Positions 1-9,585 of a stretch of 57,057 nt of DNA are shown piece after piece. Positions within the stretch are counted from its first letter, which is position 1. The number at the start of each line of letters is the position of its first letter. The position numbers and the translations under genes are program-made. The stretch is from NCBI GenBank assembly GCA_013375455.1, contig JABXJT010000025.1:1-57057 (forward strand), in the 5' to 3' direction. The notes under the pieces are model-generated. The model was not told the DNA's origin and did no database searches. It was given only the letters and a program-made list of their open reading frames with translations. The stretch comes from Candidatus Helarchaeota archaeon. GTDB taxonomy: Archaea; Asgardarchaeota; Lokiarchaeia; Helarchaeales; HEL-GB-A.

Positions 1-540
1 AATAACCCAGAAATATCAAATTTTGGCAATATTGATTCCTTAACATCTCATGGTGATGACCCCCGAGTAATTATTTCAAATCCCTTTGAACCCATTAATG
101 TTTCTCCAAATTCCCATTATCAAGATTTTGCAGGGCAATCGGAGGGATTTAAACTCATTTTCCTCTTCAAAATTTTTAATTCACTCTTAAAGGTATTTCC
201 AACTTTAAACGAGCTCTTTTCGAGAGAAAATAAAATCGGCTACATAACAGAGTTAAATGTGCTACCCTTTGAGGAGCAAATAGACATATTGAAAGACCTA
301 ATAAAGGGAAATTCGGAAACTGAGATACGATTACAATTAAATAATTTGATGGTTGAATTAAATACTGCAGAAATCGAGGGTGAATGGGAACAATCTTTAC
401 CGAAACTAAATTACTGTTTTGACTTAGCCCAAATATTGGATGATAGAAAGTTTCTTACGGAGCTTTTTCTATTAGTAATCATTATAAAGTGTTCGTTCAG
501 GGGCGCATTAGCTCGCATCATGGAGTTTGTCATGGACTGA
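1..540 (+). CDS. C-terminal part of an unknown protein (5' end outside window)
   Basis: Frame 1 is open from the first base of the window to the TGA at 538-540, about 179 codons, so this is the tail of a gene that starts upstream rather than a 93-residue ORF beginning at the internal GTG at 259. The visible part has an Asn/Ser/Pro-rich stretch, then an amphipathic helical stretch containing EEQIDILKDLIKGNSETEI, and ends near EFVMD. I do not recognise a family. Its last 33 bases overlap the 3' end of the convergent transporter gene (stop at 508), so the two transcripts converge here. Confidence 0.5.
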   Translation, partial: NNPEISNFGNIDSLTSHGDDPRVIISNPFEPINVSPNSHYQDFAGQSEGFKLIFLFKIFNSLLKVFPTLNELFSRENKIGYITELNVLPFEEQIDILKDLIKGNSETEIRLQLNNLMVELNTAEIEGEWEQSLPKLNYCFDLAQILDDRKFLTELFLLVIIIKCSFRGALARIMEFVMD

Positions 541-1389
541 TTCTGGGGGAGATTTCCATTTCTTTATCGCAGTCATGAAAATCATTCCCGCAATAATTAT
601 TCCTATAGCTACAATGAGGGCAGCAATTTGGAGGGAAGTGAGTTGAGTTATGAAGTTCGTGATAATAAAAGCCTCGAACATTATGGGAACAATTATGTAG
701 GTTGCATTAAAGGCTGGAACTAGCTTGGATGCATCCGCTTTATTGGCAAACCCCCATTGCGTGATTAAGAACGCGCATCCGCCGATGGCGAAGGAGATTC
801 CAATGATCCACCAATTTCCTTCTTGGAGTCCAGAGTGCTTGAGGATATTATCAATGCCTCCACACGCGCCGGCAGCGAGCCCAAAAAGTAATGAAATCCA
901 TATTCTACGTAAGCGTGAAACAATTACGATAGTGGGTATGACGATCGCTGATGCAATCATCAAAGCTGTGAATGTATTGTAATTGATCGTGGGTGTTACT
1001 TCAGGTCGATTAAATAGGATGAATCCAACAAGAAGAGTGCCCAAGATTATTAATCCAGACCCAATCCAGTCCCATTTGGTCATCTTTTCATTTAGGATTC
1101 TAACAGAATAGAACAAGAGAAGAACCAATCCAATCCCAAAAACGGAAACGTAAACACTTGCAGGGGCAAAGGAATTACCGAAAAGTTGCCAGATAAACTG
1201 CGTGTTATTCAAGCCGAATCCAATAAACCAGATTAATGGTTTCTTACCTTTCTCTTTGAAGGTTTTTTTCCGGTCGAAGATTTCAATTCCGTGTCTTTCC
1301 ATTGCTTTTGCTAAATGAAGCGTGGTCGTGCCTATTAATCCAAAGAACATGCACATCGCAAGATCAAACGCACCTACCAATTGAATCAC
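508..1389 (-). CDS. DMT-superfamily (EamA/NIPA-like) membrane transporter
   Basis: The 293-residue product is almost entirely hydrophobic, with about nine or ten predicted membrane helices in two halves separated near residues 130-150, the arrangement of drug/metabolite-transporter superfamily permeases (two EamA-like halves). The first helix contains FFGLIGTTTLHLAKAM and a hydrophilic loop (FDRKKTFKEKGKKP) follows. The last helix is followed by a short charged tail (KKWKSPPESVHDKLHD). The start is a GTG at 1389; no strong Shine-Dalgarno sequence is visible. Substrate cannot be told from sequence; metabolite export or cation transport are both possible for this superfamily. It stands alone, convergent with the partial gene at 1-540. 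Confidence 0.65.
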   Translation of the reverse strand: MIQLVGAFDLAMCMFFGLIGTTTLHLAKAMERHGIEIFDRKKTFKEKGKKPLIWFIGFGLNNTQFIWQLFGNSFAPASVYVSVFGIGLVLLLFYSVRILNEKMTKWDWIGSGLIILGTLLVGFILFNRPEVTPTINYNTFTALMIASAIVIPTIVIVSRLRRIWISLLFGLAAGACGGIDNILKHSGLQEGNWWIIGISFAIGGCAFLITQWGFANKADASKLVPAFNATYIIVPIMFEAFIITNFITQLTSLQIAALIVAIGIIIAGMIFMTAIKKWKSPPESVHDKLHDAS

Positions 1390-1471
1390 TTCTATCTGAA
1401 AAGCTTCATAGAAGGGAAAATAAGTATAAAGAATAAAAATTTATTTTAAATTTTTTTATGAACCAGTATTG

Positions 1472-2632
1472 TTATCGTCCTAATTCTTCTCTCGCAATAA
1501 TTAATCGCTGAATCTGGTCTGTGCCCCCACCGATTTGAAGCAGTTTCATGTCACGAAGATATCGCTCAACAGGATAATCCTTCGTATAGCCGTCGCCCCC
1601 ACAGATTTGGATGGCGTTAAGGCAGACCTGAACTCCGCGAGTTGCAGCGAATAATTTTGACATCGCAGCTTCCTTGAAGGGATTCCACCCCTCATCAATT
1701 CGCTTGCAAAGGTGATAGAGCATTAACCGTGACGCGTAGCAATCTGTTACCATATCCGCCACCATGTGCCGGATCGCTTGAAACTTGGCGATGGGTTGTT
1801 CAAATTGGACCCGTTTCTGCGCATATGCTTTCGCGACCTTGATTGCCCCAAGCATTAAACCAGTGCATTCAGCGGTGGCCGTGGCGCGTTCCGTGACAAA
1901 CATTTGCATTAAAATATTAAAACCCTCATTCAACCTACCAATCATGTATTTTTGGGGAACTCGAACCTCTTCAAGCTTCAATTGAATGACGTGTACTCCA
2001 CGCATTCCCATTAAATCGTGGCGCTTCTCCACGGTCAATCCAGGTGTCCCTTTCGGGACAATGAAACAACTCATTCCATTTTGGGGGCGATCAGCACGCG
2101 GATTCGTTATGGCCCAAACTGTGTGCTGCCCAAGTCCGCCATTAGTGATGAACCGCTTCGTCCCGTTAATGACCCATTCGCCGGTAGAACCATCGAGGAG
2201 TGCTTTTGTTTCCATACGAGCTGTATCGGACCCAACTTCTGGCTCCGTAATGCAGATGGATCCAAGTGAGCGTCCTTCAGCTAATGGTCGGAGGAATTTT
2301 TCTTTTTGGTCATCCGTTCCGAAAAGGGCAATCGGGGTTGCTGAATAAACGGTGGCGTTCCGTGCCATGGAAACTGCAGCCGAACTCTGGGCCAACTCTT
2401 CGGTGATGATGCAATGGTAAAGGGTTCCTTTTTCATACCCCCCATATAGTTTGGGGAAGCTCATCCCGAAATAGCCTGCGTTCCCTAGCTTATCAAAAAC
2501 GTGTTGCGGGATTTCATTAGTCTGGTCAATCTCATCGGCATGGGGTGTGACATTTTTTGCGGCGAATTCAGCAACTGATTTCCGAAATTCTTCCTCTTCT
2601 TTTGAAAAAATCATCGAAGACACGTTACTCAC
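1472..2632 (-). CDS. Acyl-CoA dehydrogenase family flavoprotein
   Basis: A full-length acyl-CoA dehydrogenase (386 residues, typical size). It shows the FAD/substrate signature [14 protein letters not shown] (127-140), FITNGG (161-166), the [17 protein letters not shown] helix (274-290) and the C-terminal [19 protein letters not shown] segment. Such enzymes oxidise acyl-CoA thioesters to 2,3-enoyl-CoA and pass electrons to ETF. The usual catalytic glutamate in the motif IYEGT is replaced: the motif here reads IGGGT, with Gly369. A glutamate directly before an arginine (E248-R249, in FVTERATA) sits where isovaleryl-CoA and long-chain enzymes carry their catalytic base, so activity is probably retained. 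Start: GTG at 2632; an ATG six codons downstream (2614) is an alternative. No ETF genes are nearby. Confidence 0.92.
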   Translation of the reverse strand: MSNVSSMIFSKEEEEFRKSVAEFAAKNVTPHADEIDQTNEIPQHVFDKLGNAGYFGMSFPKLYGGYEKGTLYHCIITEELAQSSAAVSMARNATVYSATPIALFGTDDQKEKFLRPLAEGRSLGSICITEPEVGSDTARMETKALLDGSTGEWVINGTKRFITNGGLGQHTVWAITNPRADRPQNGMSCFIVPKGTPGLTVEKRHDLMGMRGVHVIQLKLEEVRVPQKYMIGRLNEGFNILMQMFVTERATATAECTGLMLGAIKVAKAYAQKRVQFEQPIAKFQAIRHMVADMVTDCYASRLMLYHLCKRIDEGWNPFKEAAMSKLFAATRGVQVCLNAIQICGGDGYTKDYPVERYLRDMKLLQIGGGTDQIQRLIIAREELGR

Positions 2633-2735
2633 TTCAAATCTTTTATTTCAAATTGATTAAATAAATCATTTATACCTGCAACAATAAAAAAAGCACTAAT
2701 AATAATTATTTTTTACTAAAAAAAGGTGATTGAAA

Positions 2736-5411
2736 ATGGATAGAGATGAGAGAAGACGTCCAAGAATTCCTGAAGGACGATTGCCTCCGAGAATTCCTGA
2801 AGGGAGAAGACCTCCAGAGATTCCTGAAAAGAGAAAACCTTCGAGGATTCCCGATGCGAAAGCGCTTCGCCGGTGTGGACCTGGAATACGCCGATTATTA
2901 AAGATTTCGGACGAGGAAATTATTCAGAAGAAAAGTAAAGATGATGAGCGAGTCAAAAAGCGCTTTGAGCGCATACAGAAGAAGAAGAAGGAAGTTAGAA
3001 GAGAAGCGGAAGAAGCCTCTTGGGACGAGATTCGTGATTTGTTACGTCCAGGCACTGCCCGGCGCAAGCGATTAGTCCAGCGACACCGAATTTTTGGACC
3101 GATAAAAATTACTCCAGAAAAAGAAATAAAGATACGAGCTATCGTCGATTTTGCTGGAAATGAAGATGATTTACGGAATATATTTGGTATTCAGGTTCAT
3201 TCCCGCATTCAAAATATCTTTACAGTTGTTGCTACCAAGGATCAACTGGCTGATTTGGCAGATCAGGCAGCCACGCGAAAAATCAGGTTGCCGCGCATTT
3301 TTTTTCCATATCTGGCTGATGCAGTTCCAATTGCGGAAATTGATCAGATTCATGCCACTGGGACTTTGGGGAATGGGGTCATTACAGGTATCGTAGATGG
3401 TGATTTACACGTAGCACATCATGCGTTTCGTGACCCCAACGATCCCAACCATCCAACCCGCGTTCGCTTTTTATGGGTTCAGGATCCTAACCTATTACCT
3501 GGGGGAGTCCAGCCACCGGGTCAAAACCCTGAACAATTTTTTAATGATCCTGCCAATCCCAACAGCCCCGATTTCACGGGTTTGGACTATGGGCGGATCT
3601 ACGATGAGGATGCCATCAACACAGCACTGGGGCTTGCCGATCCGTATGGAACTGGAGCAAATCAGATTGCCAAGGTGTTAGATGCAGGTGATCCCGAGCA
3701 TGGGACACACGTTGCGGGAATTGCAGCAGGTAGTGGGCATTTAAATAATTGGGCGGCTGCTACTGTAAATGTCGGCTCTGCACCTCTGAGTCAAATCGTG
3801 TACGTCTCTAAACGATTTAGTGTGCCAAATGTTCTGAGTGGTGTTTATGAAGATGACATAATTGACGCGCTAAATTTTGTCCTGCTTGTCGCCGATGCCG
3901 AGGGACGAGCCGTAGCCATCAATAACAGTTATGGAACGAATGTTGGTCCGCACGATGGGCGAACTGAATTCGACCAAGTTAGAAATGCCATGTTAGATTC
4001 ATTCCTTGGGCGGGCTATTGTATATGCAGCCGGTAATGATAACGACAATCAGGGATTTCGGAGAGGAACGATTGCAGCAGGAGCAGATGAGGTTCTCACC
4101 GCGGACCCAGTTCGGGTTGCAGGTAACGATGTAATTATTGAAGTATGGTATGAGGGGCCCGATTTGGATTTTGAAGTGACGTGTGATGGAGCTTCCACGG
4201 GTGTGATAGGTGCCCCAAACGATTTTAATGGTGTGTTGAATCTTGCTGGCGGTATAAATTATAATGTGACTGTCGATCGTGTTGAAAATCCTGGTAGCAT
4301 AAAGAACTTAAGAGTTTATGTTGTTGATGTCGCTCATAATTTTACCGTACGATTGGAAAATAATGGTGCCTCAGAAGTCAGGTACTGGGCGTGGATTGGA
4401 GTACAAGGATGGTGGGCGTCCTTTACGGCAGGGGCCATACAACAAGAGATGACGCTTGGAGATACTGCTTGTGCCAGATCAATTCTTTCAGTCGGTTCTT
4501 GTGACAAGCCTGCAGTTGCTGGGAATCCGGAACCAATTGCAAATTATAGTGGGCGCGGACCTACTTTTGACGGTCGGATCAAGCCGGAAATTGCTGCAGT
4601 CGGAAGCGATGTTTTTTCCGCTGACTCTAGAACAACTGCGGGGTATATCGATATGTCGGGAACAAGCATGTCTTCACCGCTCGTCACGGGAGCCATCGCC
4701 CTGCTCCTTGAAGATGATCCTGACCTTAACCAGGATGCAATCAAAGCGTTGCTCATTCAGACGGCGGACCAGACAGACTTGGATCTTGACCCAGCTGCAG
4801 CAGGATATGATGAGGTAGAGCACCGTGCTTATGGATTTGGACGATTACGCATGGAGGCACCCTTCCAACATGACCCGCCCTTAGTGGATGTAGATGTCTG
4901 GGTGAGAACTGCGGATGACGACTATGGATTCGAACCTTATACGGGGGGTTGCTTTTGCCATGCCCCTGAAGTCACGATTATCGCTCCTGATGGGCAAGCA
5001 ACTTTGCATTTACATTGGAATCAAGAACACACGATTCAGGTGCGCATTCACAATCTGGGAGAAACCGCCGCAACAAAGACAATGGTTAGAGTCAAATACA
5101 CGCGACCTTGGGCAGCACCGGATGAGTGGGTACCGTGTAAGGCTCCGGATAATAACGTCATAGAACAAGAGGTGGATATTCCAGCCTTGGCTTATGTTGA
5201 TTTGACATTTGACCAAAAGTGGGTGCCCAAAGAAGATGAATTACCAGCCGGGGGAGATGGATGGGGGAACCATTACTGTCTCCTCATTGAACTGAAGCAC
5301 GAAGATGACCCGTTACAATATGACGACGCTACTGCAGCAGGACAGAACCCATGGATAAAAAATATCAAGGGCACGAACAACGTCGCCCTTCGTAATTTAA
5401 GTATATTATGA
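2736..5411 (+). CDS. Subtilisin-like (S8) serine protease with proline-rich N-terminus
   Basis: A subtilase of about 890 residues. Numbering from the upstream TTG at 2730, the catalytic Asp is in GIVDGDLHVAHHAF (D223), the His in EHGTHVAG (H324), the oxyanion Asn in IVYAAGNDND and the Ser in MSGTSMSSP (S646). All three triad motifs are intact. Between His and Ser is an inserted beta-rich domain (about 450-560). The C-terminal 180 residues look like a CARDB/immunoglobulin-like beta domain. The N-terminus has four imperfect copies of PRIPEGR-like sequence followed by a highly charged helix; there is no signal peptide or membrane helix, which is unusual for a subtilase. The AAGGTGA ribosome site at 2723-2729 fits the ATG at 2736 better than the TTG. 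It is followed, 10 bases after its stop, by a LysM protein gene, so the two probably form an operon. Confidence 0.9.
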   Translation: MDRDERRRPRIPEGRLPPRIPEGRRPPEIPEKRKPSRIPDAKALRRCGPGIRRLLKISDEEIIQKKSKDDERVKKRFERIQKKKKEVRREAEEASWDEIRDLLRPGTARRKRLVQRHRIFGPIKITPEKEIKIRAIVDFAGNEDDLRNIFGIQVHSRIQNIFTVVATKDQLADLADQAATRKIRLPRIFFPYLADAVPIAEIDQIHATGTLGNGVITGIVDGDLHVAHHAFRDPNDPNHPTRVRFLWVQDPNLLPGGVQPPGQNPEQFFNDPANPNSPDFTGLDYGRIYDEDAINTALGLADPYGTGANQIAKVLDAGDPEHGTHVAGIAAGSGHLNNWAAATVNVGSAPLSQIVYVSKRFSVPNVLSGVYEDDIIDALNFVLLVADAEGRAVAINNSYGTNVGPHDGRTEFDQVRNAMLDSFLGRAIVYAAGNDNDNQGFRRGTIAAGADEVLTADPVRVAGNDVIIEVWYEGPDLDFEVTCDGASTGVIGAPNDFNGVLNLAGGINYNVTVDRVENPGSIKNLRVYVVDVAHNFTVRLENNGASEVRYWAWIGVQGWWASFTAGAIQQEMTLGDTACARSILSVGSCDKPAVAGNPEPIANYSGRGPTFDGRIKPEIAAVGSDVFSADSRTTAGYIDMSGTSMSSPLVTGAIALLLEDDPDLNQDAIKALLIQTADQTDLDLDPAAAGYDEVEHRAYGFGRLRMEAPFQHDPPLVDVDVWVRTADDDYGFEPYTGGCFCHAPEVTIIAPDGQATLHLHWNQEHTIQVRIHNLGETAATKTMVRVKYTRPWAAPDEWVPCKAPDNNVIEQEVDIPALAYVDLTFDQKWVPKEDELPAGGDGWGNHYCLLIELKHEDDPLQYDDATAAGQNPWIKNIKGTNNVALRNLSIL

Positions 5412-5421
5412 GGTGAGAAAA

Positions 5422-6759
5422 ATGAGTAGTCCCCCAATTAAATGGTCAGGCAGGCACATGTTTTATATTACAGGAATTGGAAATGATGATGATACTATTC
5501 GAATTGTAGGTGATCAGCGCAAGATAGAGAAATTATTGACTCTAGTTCTACCCACGCTTTGCATTACTTATGCCGATATGAAATTTGCAAATCAAATTGG
5601 CGGCGTGCAGAAAAAATATCCCGATTCGAAGGAATATGGTCCGCAATTCTTTGAACCTCCCATAGTAATATCGAACCCGAAAGAGATCGAAAAATTCACG
5701 CTAATTCGCGGTGCCAAGCAGGTTACAATCGGGCGAGAAGAAACCAAAATCGAATTCGAGAGTTATCGCACTTTGATAGTTCCGCAGTTGCAGATCATGA
5801 AAAAAGAAAGAGCTACGGCGGTCGTCAATGTTCCTGAGATTGAAATAACTGTAACTCAGCCATTCAACGCCAAGATCATGCAATTCGCAGATGGGAGGCA
5901 TATAGGTGGAGTACAATTCACGAAAGCACACCCCGATTGGAAACCTAAGCCCATCCCTGAACGATATGATCTATGGGTACGCGTAATTGACGATGAAACA
6001 CGACGTGCGCTTGCTGAAACCAAAGTAACACTCTCCGACTGGGATCCAAATACAGGAAATTTTGTCGAAGAAGCCGTATGGTATACGAACAAGACGGGCA
6101 TCGTCGAAGCGTCTAATCTACCATGCTCGGATAAAAAACTCTTAACTATCGAACACCCCCCTTGGCTTTCACAGACCTTGCGGTTTCACCCTCTTCCCGG
6201 TCAAAAAGTGAAGCGAACCTTTAAACTCTGGCAGAATAGTGAAGTAACATTTCCATATATCGTCCTAACGGATGTAACAGTATCAATTCAAACAGTCGCT
6301 GGGTTATCAAGGAAGCCAACAGCCACCATTCTCGAAATGAATCGCGTGGGTAGTCTTAATGAGCTTAAGAGTGGTCAAACAATCAATATTCCATGTTATA
6401 CGCCCACGTATCGTGTTCAAGCTCGAGATACGCTCGAAAAGCTGGCCGCTAGGTTCTGCTACAATAACGTCGAAGAATTAGCTAGAGCCAACAAGTTGTC
6501 TAAACCCTACAAGATTTATCGCGGTCAACAACTACGGCTCACTGGTTGGCACTTTTTTATGGGGAGGGCTGATGATCAGTTCGACAAGCTTGACGAGCAA
6601 TTCAGCCTCCCAAAAGGGTGGATACGTCCCGTCCAAAAGGTCCATCACGATATTCCTAACAGAATCCATAAAAATGAGCTGATCGCCATTCCATCACAGG
6701 AATTCATCAAGAAACACAAGTTACGCCGTCGGTTTAAAATTGATAGCGATGAACCTTGA
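5422..6759 (+). CDS. LysM-domain protein of unknown role, co-transcribed with subtilase
   Basis: The product (445 residues from the ATG at 5422) has three visible parts: an N-terminal region without recognisable motifs, a beta-rich middle segment starting RYDLWVRVIDDETRRAL that resembles carboxypeptidase-regulatory/Cna-B like folds, and a LysM domain at about residues 330-375 (YRVQARDTLEKLAARF, then YKIYRGQQLRL). LysM domains bind glycans or act as structural adaptors. No signal peptide or membrane segment is visible. The GAGGTGA at 5410-5416 overlaps the protease stop codon and is spaced correctly for ATG 5422, rather than the GTG at 5413, which implies translational coupling. The pair is closed by a T-rich tract at 6796-6817. 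Function is unknown; a joint role with the protease is inferred from operon structure only. Confidence 0.75.
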   Translation: MSSPPIKWSGRHMFYITGIGNDDDTIRIVGDQRKIEKLLTLVLPTLCITYADMKFANQIGGVQKKYPDSKEYGPQFFEPPIVISNPKEIEKFTLIRGAKQVTIGREETKIEFESYRTLIVPQLQIMKKERATAVVNVPEIEITVTQPFNAKIMQFADGRHIGGVQFTKAHPDWKPKPIPERYDLWVRVIDDETRRALAETKVTLSDWDPNTGNFVEEAVWYTNKTGIVEASNLPCSDKKLLTIEHPPWLSQTLRFHPLPGQKVKRTFKLWQNSEVTFPYIVLTDVTVSIQTVAGLSRKPTATILEMNRVGSLNELKSGQTINIPCYTPTYRVQARDTLEKLAARFCYNNVEELARANKLSKPYKIYRGQQLRLTGWHFFMGRADDQFDKLDEQFSLPKGWIRPVQKVHHDIPNRIHKNELIAIPSQEFIKKHKLRRRFKIDSDEP

Positions 6760-6795
6760 ATTCTGGTGAATAAGAGTTAAAAAGCAGTTTATTTC

Positions 6796-6818
6796 ATTTT
6801 TCTTTTTTTTTCTTTTTA
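6796..6818 (+). terminator. T-rich archaeal-type terminator
   Basis: A run of thymines broken only by single cytosines lies 36 bases after the LysM gene stop and before the convergent 86-residue gene. Archaeal RNA polymerase terminates at such U-tracts without a hairpin. Supported by position and composition only. Confidence 0.5.
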
Positions 6819-6887
6819 TGAGGATGGGGAAGTATCAATTAAGTAATGAGTGTAAAAATTCGCTAGTAAATTTTTAAATTAATAATT

Positions 6888-7148
6888 TTATAGCTCAGAT
6901 AATTTTTTCCCTCGAGCCCGGATGTTGTCATGACCAATTAAGAAAATTTTAAAGTAGGAAGTCTTTCTGATATAGGTTTTTCTGATCGCAGGAAACTTAT
7001 TCTCGACTTTTGGGAGAATTCTTTTTAATTTGTTTCGATCATTCCAATCTGGGAACTTTTGATTAATGGCTTCTCTAGCTTCCCGTGGATTTGCACCCTC
7101 ATCTACCAGTTTGAAAAGTGCATCGACAACTTCATTTTCAGTGACCAT
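6888..7148 (-). CDS. Small hypothetical protein downstream of the radical SAM gene
   Basis: An 86-residue basic protein (MVTENEVVDALFKLVDEGAN at the N-terminus) with a helical N-terminal half and a Lys/Arg-rich second half. It starts 41 bases after the stop of the upstream radical SAM gene and is preceded by an AGAGGA ribosome site about 7 bases from the ATG, so it is probably translated as the second gene of that transcript. I do not recognise a family. The small size and lack of motifs leave some chance that it is not a gene. Confidence 0.5.
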   Translation of the reverse strand: MVTENEVVDALFKLVDEGANPREAREAINQKFPDWNDRNKLKRILPKVENKFPAIRKTYIRKTSYFKIFLIGHDNIRARGKKLSEL

Positions 7149-7189
7149 TCTATTTTTCCTCTTATGGTTTTAAAAAAAAATTTGGTTGT

Positions 7190-8911
7190 TCATTCTTTCG
7201 GGATGGGGGCAGCAGCTTCTTTTTCGATTTCCTTATACTCTTTTTCCATCGTTAATACTTCGCCTTCCTCAACCTGAGAAACGGGGACTGCGATCGCTTT
7301 CTCGATCAGGGGGCGATGGATTGAATTATAAGTGCAGAATGGAATTTGCTTGACTTTGTCATCCCGTCGGTCATGAACCGCGTAATGGACAATGCAGCGT
7401 TCAGTCCGAGCAGTCCGCATTGAGTAAAGATCTTGGAAGTGCATACAACTCACCATCAGGGTGTCATACATAAATGAGGCGACGTCATCCCAACTGGTGC
7501 GCGTTAGAATCTTGCTTACTGATTGAATTCCGCGTCCGGTCTTCTTTATTGTCCCTAATACATCCCAGAAATATCGTGCTAATACATAACGTTTATAAGC
7601 CTGCTCGTGGAGCCCATCTAGACCTTTGCCGATATTCTTGATGAATGGTAGGTCAAATGGCAAGAATTCATTTATACCACCTGCAATTGTTTCGAAACGA
7701 TGGAATTTATCCTTCCGTTTGCTAACTTCATCCCAGTATTTATTGGAAATCTTGAAAAATTCAGGGATATCAATGTAATCTGTAATGCATTCGAGCTCTC
7801 CGGTCTCATCATTTAACACCATAAATGTGGCAAAGCCGCAATCAGGGGAGCAGGCAAAATCGACGCCGGGAACACCCGTGTACCAAGTGATGAGATTTGC
7901 CATAGGCGCGACCACCGGAATTGGATAAAAAGTATTCGGGCTGAGGACACCATTGGTCTGTTCACCAATCATATGAATGAGATCTGAGATGTTTATCCGC
8001 ATTTCGGCTAATTTATCCGGGGGAATGCGCCCACAAAGAGAAACGGGCTGGAAATTGACGGCACGAACAATATCAATATTGTCAATAGCGAACTGGATGA
8101 TATTCCCAACTTCATCATCACTCACGCCCTTCGCAATAGTGGGGACAAGAACAACACTATCAAATCCAGCAATGCGAAGATTTTTGATAATTCGTTGTTT
8201 TAATGGCCAGAGATTGAATCCTCGGGTCTGTTCCCAGGTTTCTGGAGTGGTTCCATCGAATTGTAAGTATATTGTTTGGAGCCCTGTATCCCTGATTTCC
8301 TTACAATAATCAAGATTTTTGAATTTAATCCCATTTGTGATGAGCATGACTTGGAGGAAATTCAACTCATATGCTTTACGGATCATATCAGGCAGATCCG
8401 AACGTAATGTCGGTTCCCCTCCAGAAAAGGAAACAGCAACGTTAGAATAAGGAGTTAGGGAACGAAGATGTTTCATTATCTTCACTACTTCCTCAAACGT
8501 CGGTTCGACAACATTACCGGTCACTGCGGCGTTCGCGAAGCAAATGGGGCAACGAAGATTGCATTTATTCGTGACATCAATTAAGGTAAGAATGGGGGTC
8601 GTCTTGTGTCGCTGGCAGGAGCCACAATCCCAAGGACATCCTTTCTCCGTGTTAGGAACACAGCGTTTGTCTTGGTCAACAGCTATTCCCTCAGCCCAGA
8701 AATTTTGGGACCATTTATAATATTCTGGATGCTGACTTAAAATATCCTTATACTCGCCATGCTCGGGACATTTCTTTTTTAGCCAAATTTTGCCTTCTCC
8801 TTCTTCAATAACAGCTGGAATAACCTTAATACATTCGGGACACACGGACGTGACTTCTCTCCGAAACTTTTCCTCTGATATATCAGCAGTGTTATACTCT
8901 AAATAAGCCAT
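7190..8911 (-). CDS. Radical SAM enzyme, tetraether lipid synthase (Tes/MJ0619)-like
   Basis: A 573-residue radical SAM protein. The [4Fe-4S]/SAM motif is CNLRCPIC (C117, C121, C124) in the context DVTNKCNLRCPICFANA, followed by the glycine-rich SFSGGEPTLR. N-terminal cysteines (C24, C27, C48; C92, C96, C99) form extra metal sites, and the C-terminal half has the CMHFQD...RCIVHYA...IPFCTYN signature. This combination is characteristic of the MJ0619 family, first described as pterin methyltransferases and later including Tes, which couples two lipid tails to make the membrane-spanning GDGT tetraethers. I infer a Tes-like role; a relative acting on another substrate is possible. The start ATG has an AGGTGA site 6 bases upstream. 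Palindromes in the spacer at 9071-9153 may be operators. Confidence 0.82.
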   Translation of the reverse strand: MAYLEYNTADISEEKFRREVTSVCPECIKVIPAVIEEGEGKIWLKKKCPEHGEYKDILSQHPEYYKWSQNFWAEGIAVDQDKRCVPNTEKGCPWDCGSCQRHKTTPILTLIDVTNKCNLRCPICFANAAVTGNVVEPTFEEVVKIMKHLRSLTPYSNVAVSFSGGEPTLRSDLPDMIRKAYELNFLQVMLITNGIKFKNLDYCKEIRDTGLQTIYLQFDGTTPETWEQTRGFNLWPLKQRIIKNLRIAGFDSVVLVPTIAKGVSDDEVGNIIQFAIDNIDIVRAVNFQPVSLCGRIPPDKLAEMRINISDLIHMIGEQTNGVLSPNTFYPIPVVAPMANLITWYTGVPGVDFACSPDCGFATFMVLNDETGELECITDYIDIPEFFKISNKYWDEVSKRKDKFHRFETIAGGINEFLPFDLPFIKNIGKGLDGLHEQAYKRYVLARYFWDVLGTIKKTGRGIQSVSKILTRTSWDDVASFMYDTLMVSCMHFQDLYSMRTARTERCIVHYAVHDRRDDKVKQIPFCTYNSIHRPLIEKAIAVPVSQVEEGEVLTMEKEYKEIEKEAAAPIPKE

Positions 8912-9070
8912 ATTAAGTCACCTAGTTCTTATAACGTTCCATCTCATATTAATTCGTTAATTAACACTAAGTTCAGACCTCTCCTACAGATTTCAATTGC
9001 ATGCAATGGAGAGGTGCCATTGATTTTTTAAAGGAATACCCACCAACCTATTTAAATTTAGTTAAATTAA

Positions 9071-9153
9071 AAAATAGCTATTTTTTATTTATAAAATACT
9101 ATTTTATGAGTGTATAATATTTGAAAAAGACGTTCTACTATTCTAAAAATAGT
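9071..9153. promoter_or_regulatory. Cluster of three related palindromes, candidate operator sites
   Basis: Three dyad elements share the core AAAATAG/CTATTTT. AAAATAGCTATTTT at 9071-9084 is a perfect 14-base palindrome. At 9091-9107, ATAAAATA and TATTTTAT flank a single C. At 9137-9153, ACTATT and AATAGT flank a 5-base loop. They lie in the spacer between a divergent winged-helix regulator gene and the radical SAM gene, a usual place for autoregulatory operators. A+T-rich DNA produces chance palindromes, so this is tentative. Confidence 0.4.
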
Positions 9154-9510
9154 GGAAAATGGGATTTTTTTTATTAAATTAATTCAATGTGTTTTTTGGA
9201 GTTTAATGCCTGATATATTAATGAATTACTTGTTTATTTTTCTTTGATGTAACGAAATAACTATGTTAATCGATCTTTATTAATAAGCCCTACCTGAATA
9301 TTTTGATTTAAGGATAAAAGAAGTCTTAACCGATTAAAACGTTAACGGGCATATCATAACTAGTGAATTTTAAAAATGACATGTTAGAAGGGAATTCTTT
9401 AGAAAATTCGCATTTATTTGTCTGAAAAAGAAAGTAGTTTATAAACCTACGAATAAACGCCAAGGAGATTGAATTTAGCGATTTATGCCTTTAAAAAGAA
9501 CCATGTAAGA

Positions 9511-9518
9511 TTTATATA
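9511..9518 (+). promoter_or_regulatory. TATA box upstream of the winged-helix regulator gene
   Basis: TTTATATA lies 68 bases before the ATG at 9586. Initiation about 25 bases downstream would leave a leader of about 45 bases. This is the clearest archaeal TATA element in the spacer. Confidence 0.5.
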
Positions 9519-9585
9519 GAGGGAAGGTAAAAAGTATTTCAACTATTAAAGTATCAATTTTTTAAATGAAGAGGAATAACTCAAA

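Larger units (their letters stand above)
8912..9585. other. 674-base noncoding spacer between divergent genes
   Basis: Very A+T-rich DNA separating the radical SAM gene (minus) from the winged-helix regulator (plus). No convincing ORF or RNA gene is visible. It contains three clustered palindromes (9071-9153), a TTTAAATA-like box on the minus strand near 9053-9061 that could serve the radical SAM gene, and a TTTATATA box at 9511-9518 for the regulator. The part from about 9160 to 9500 shows nothing I can interpret. Confidence 0.6.
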
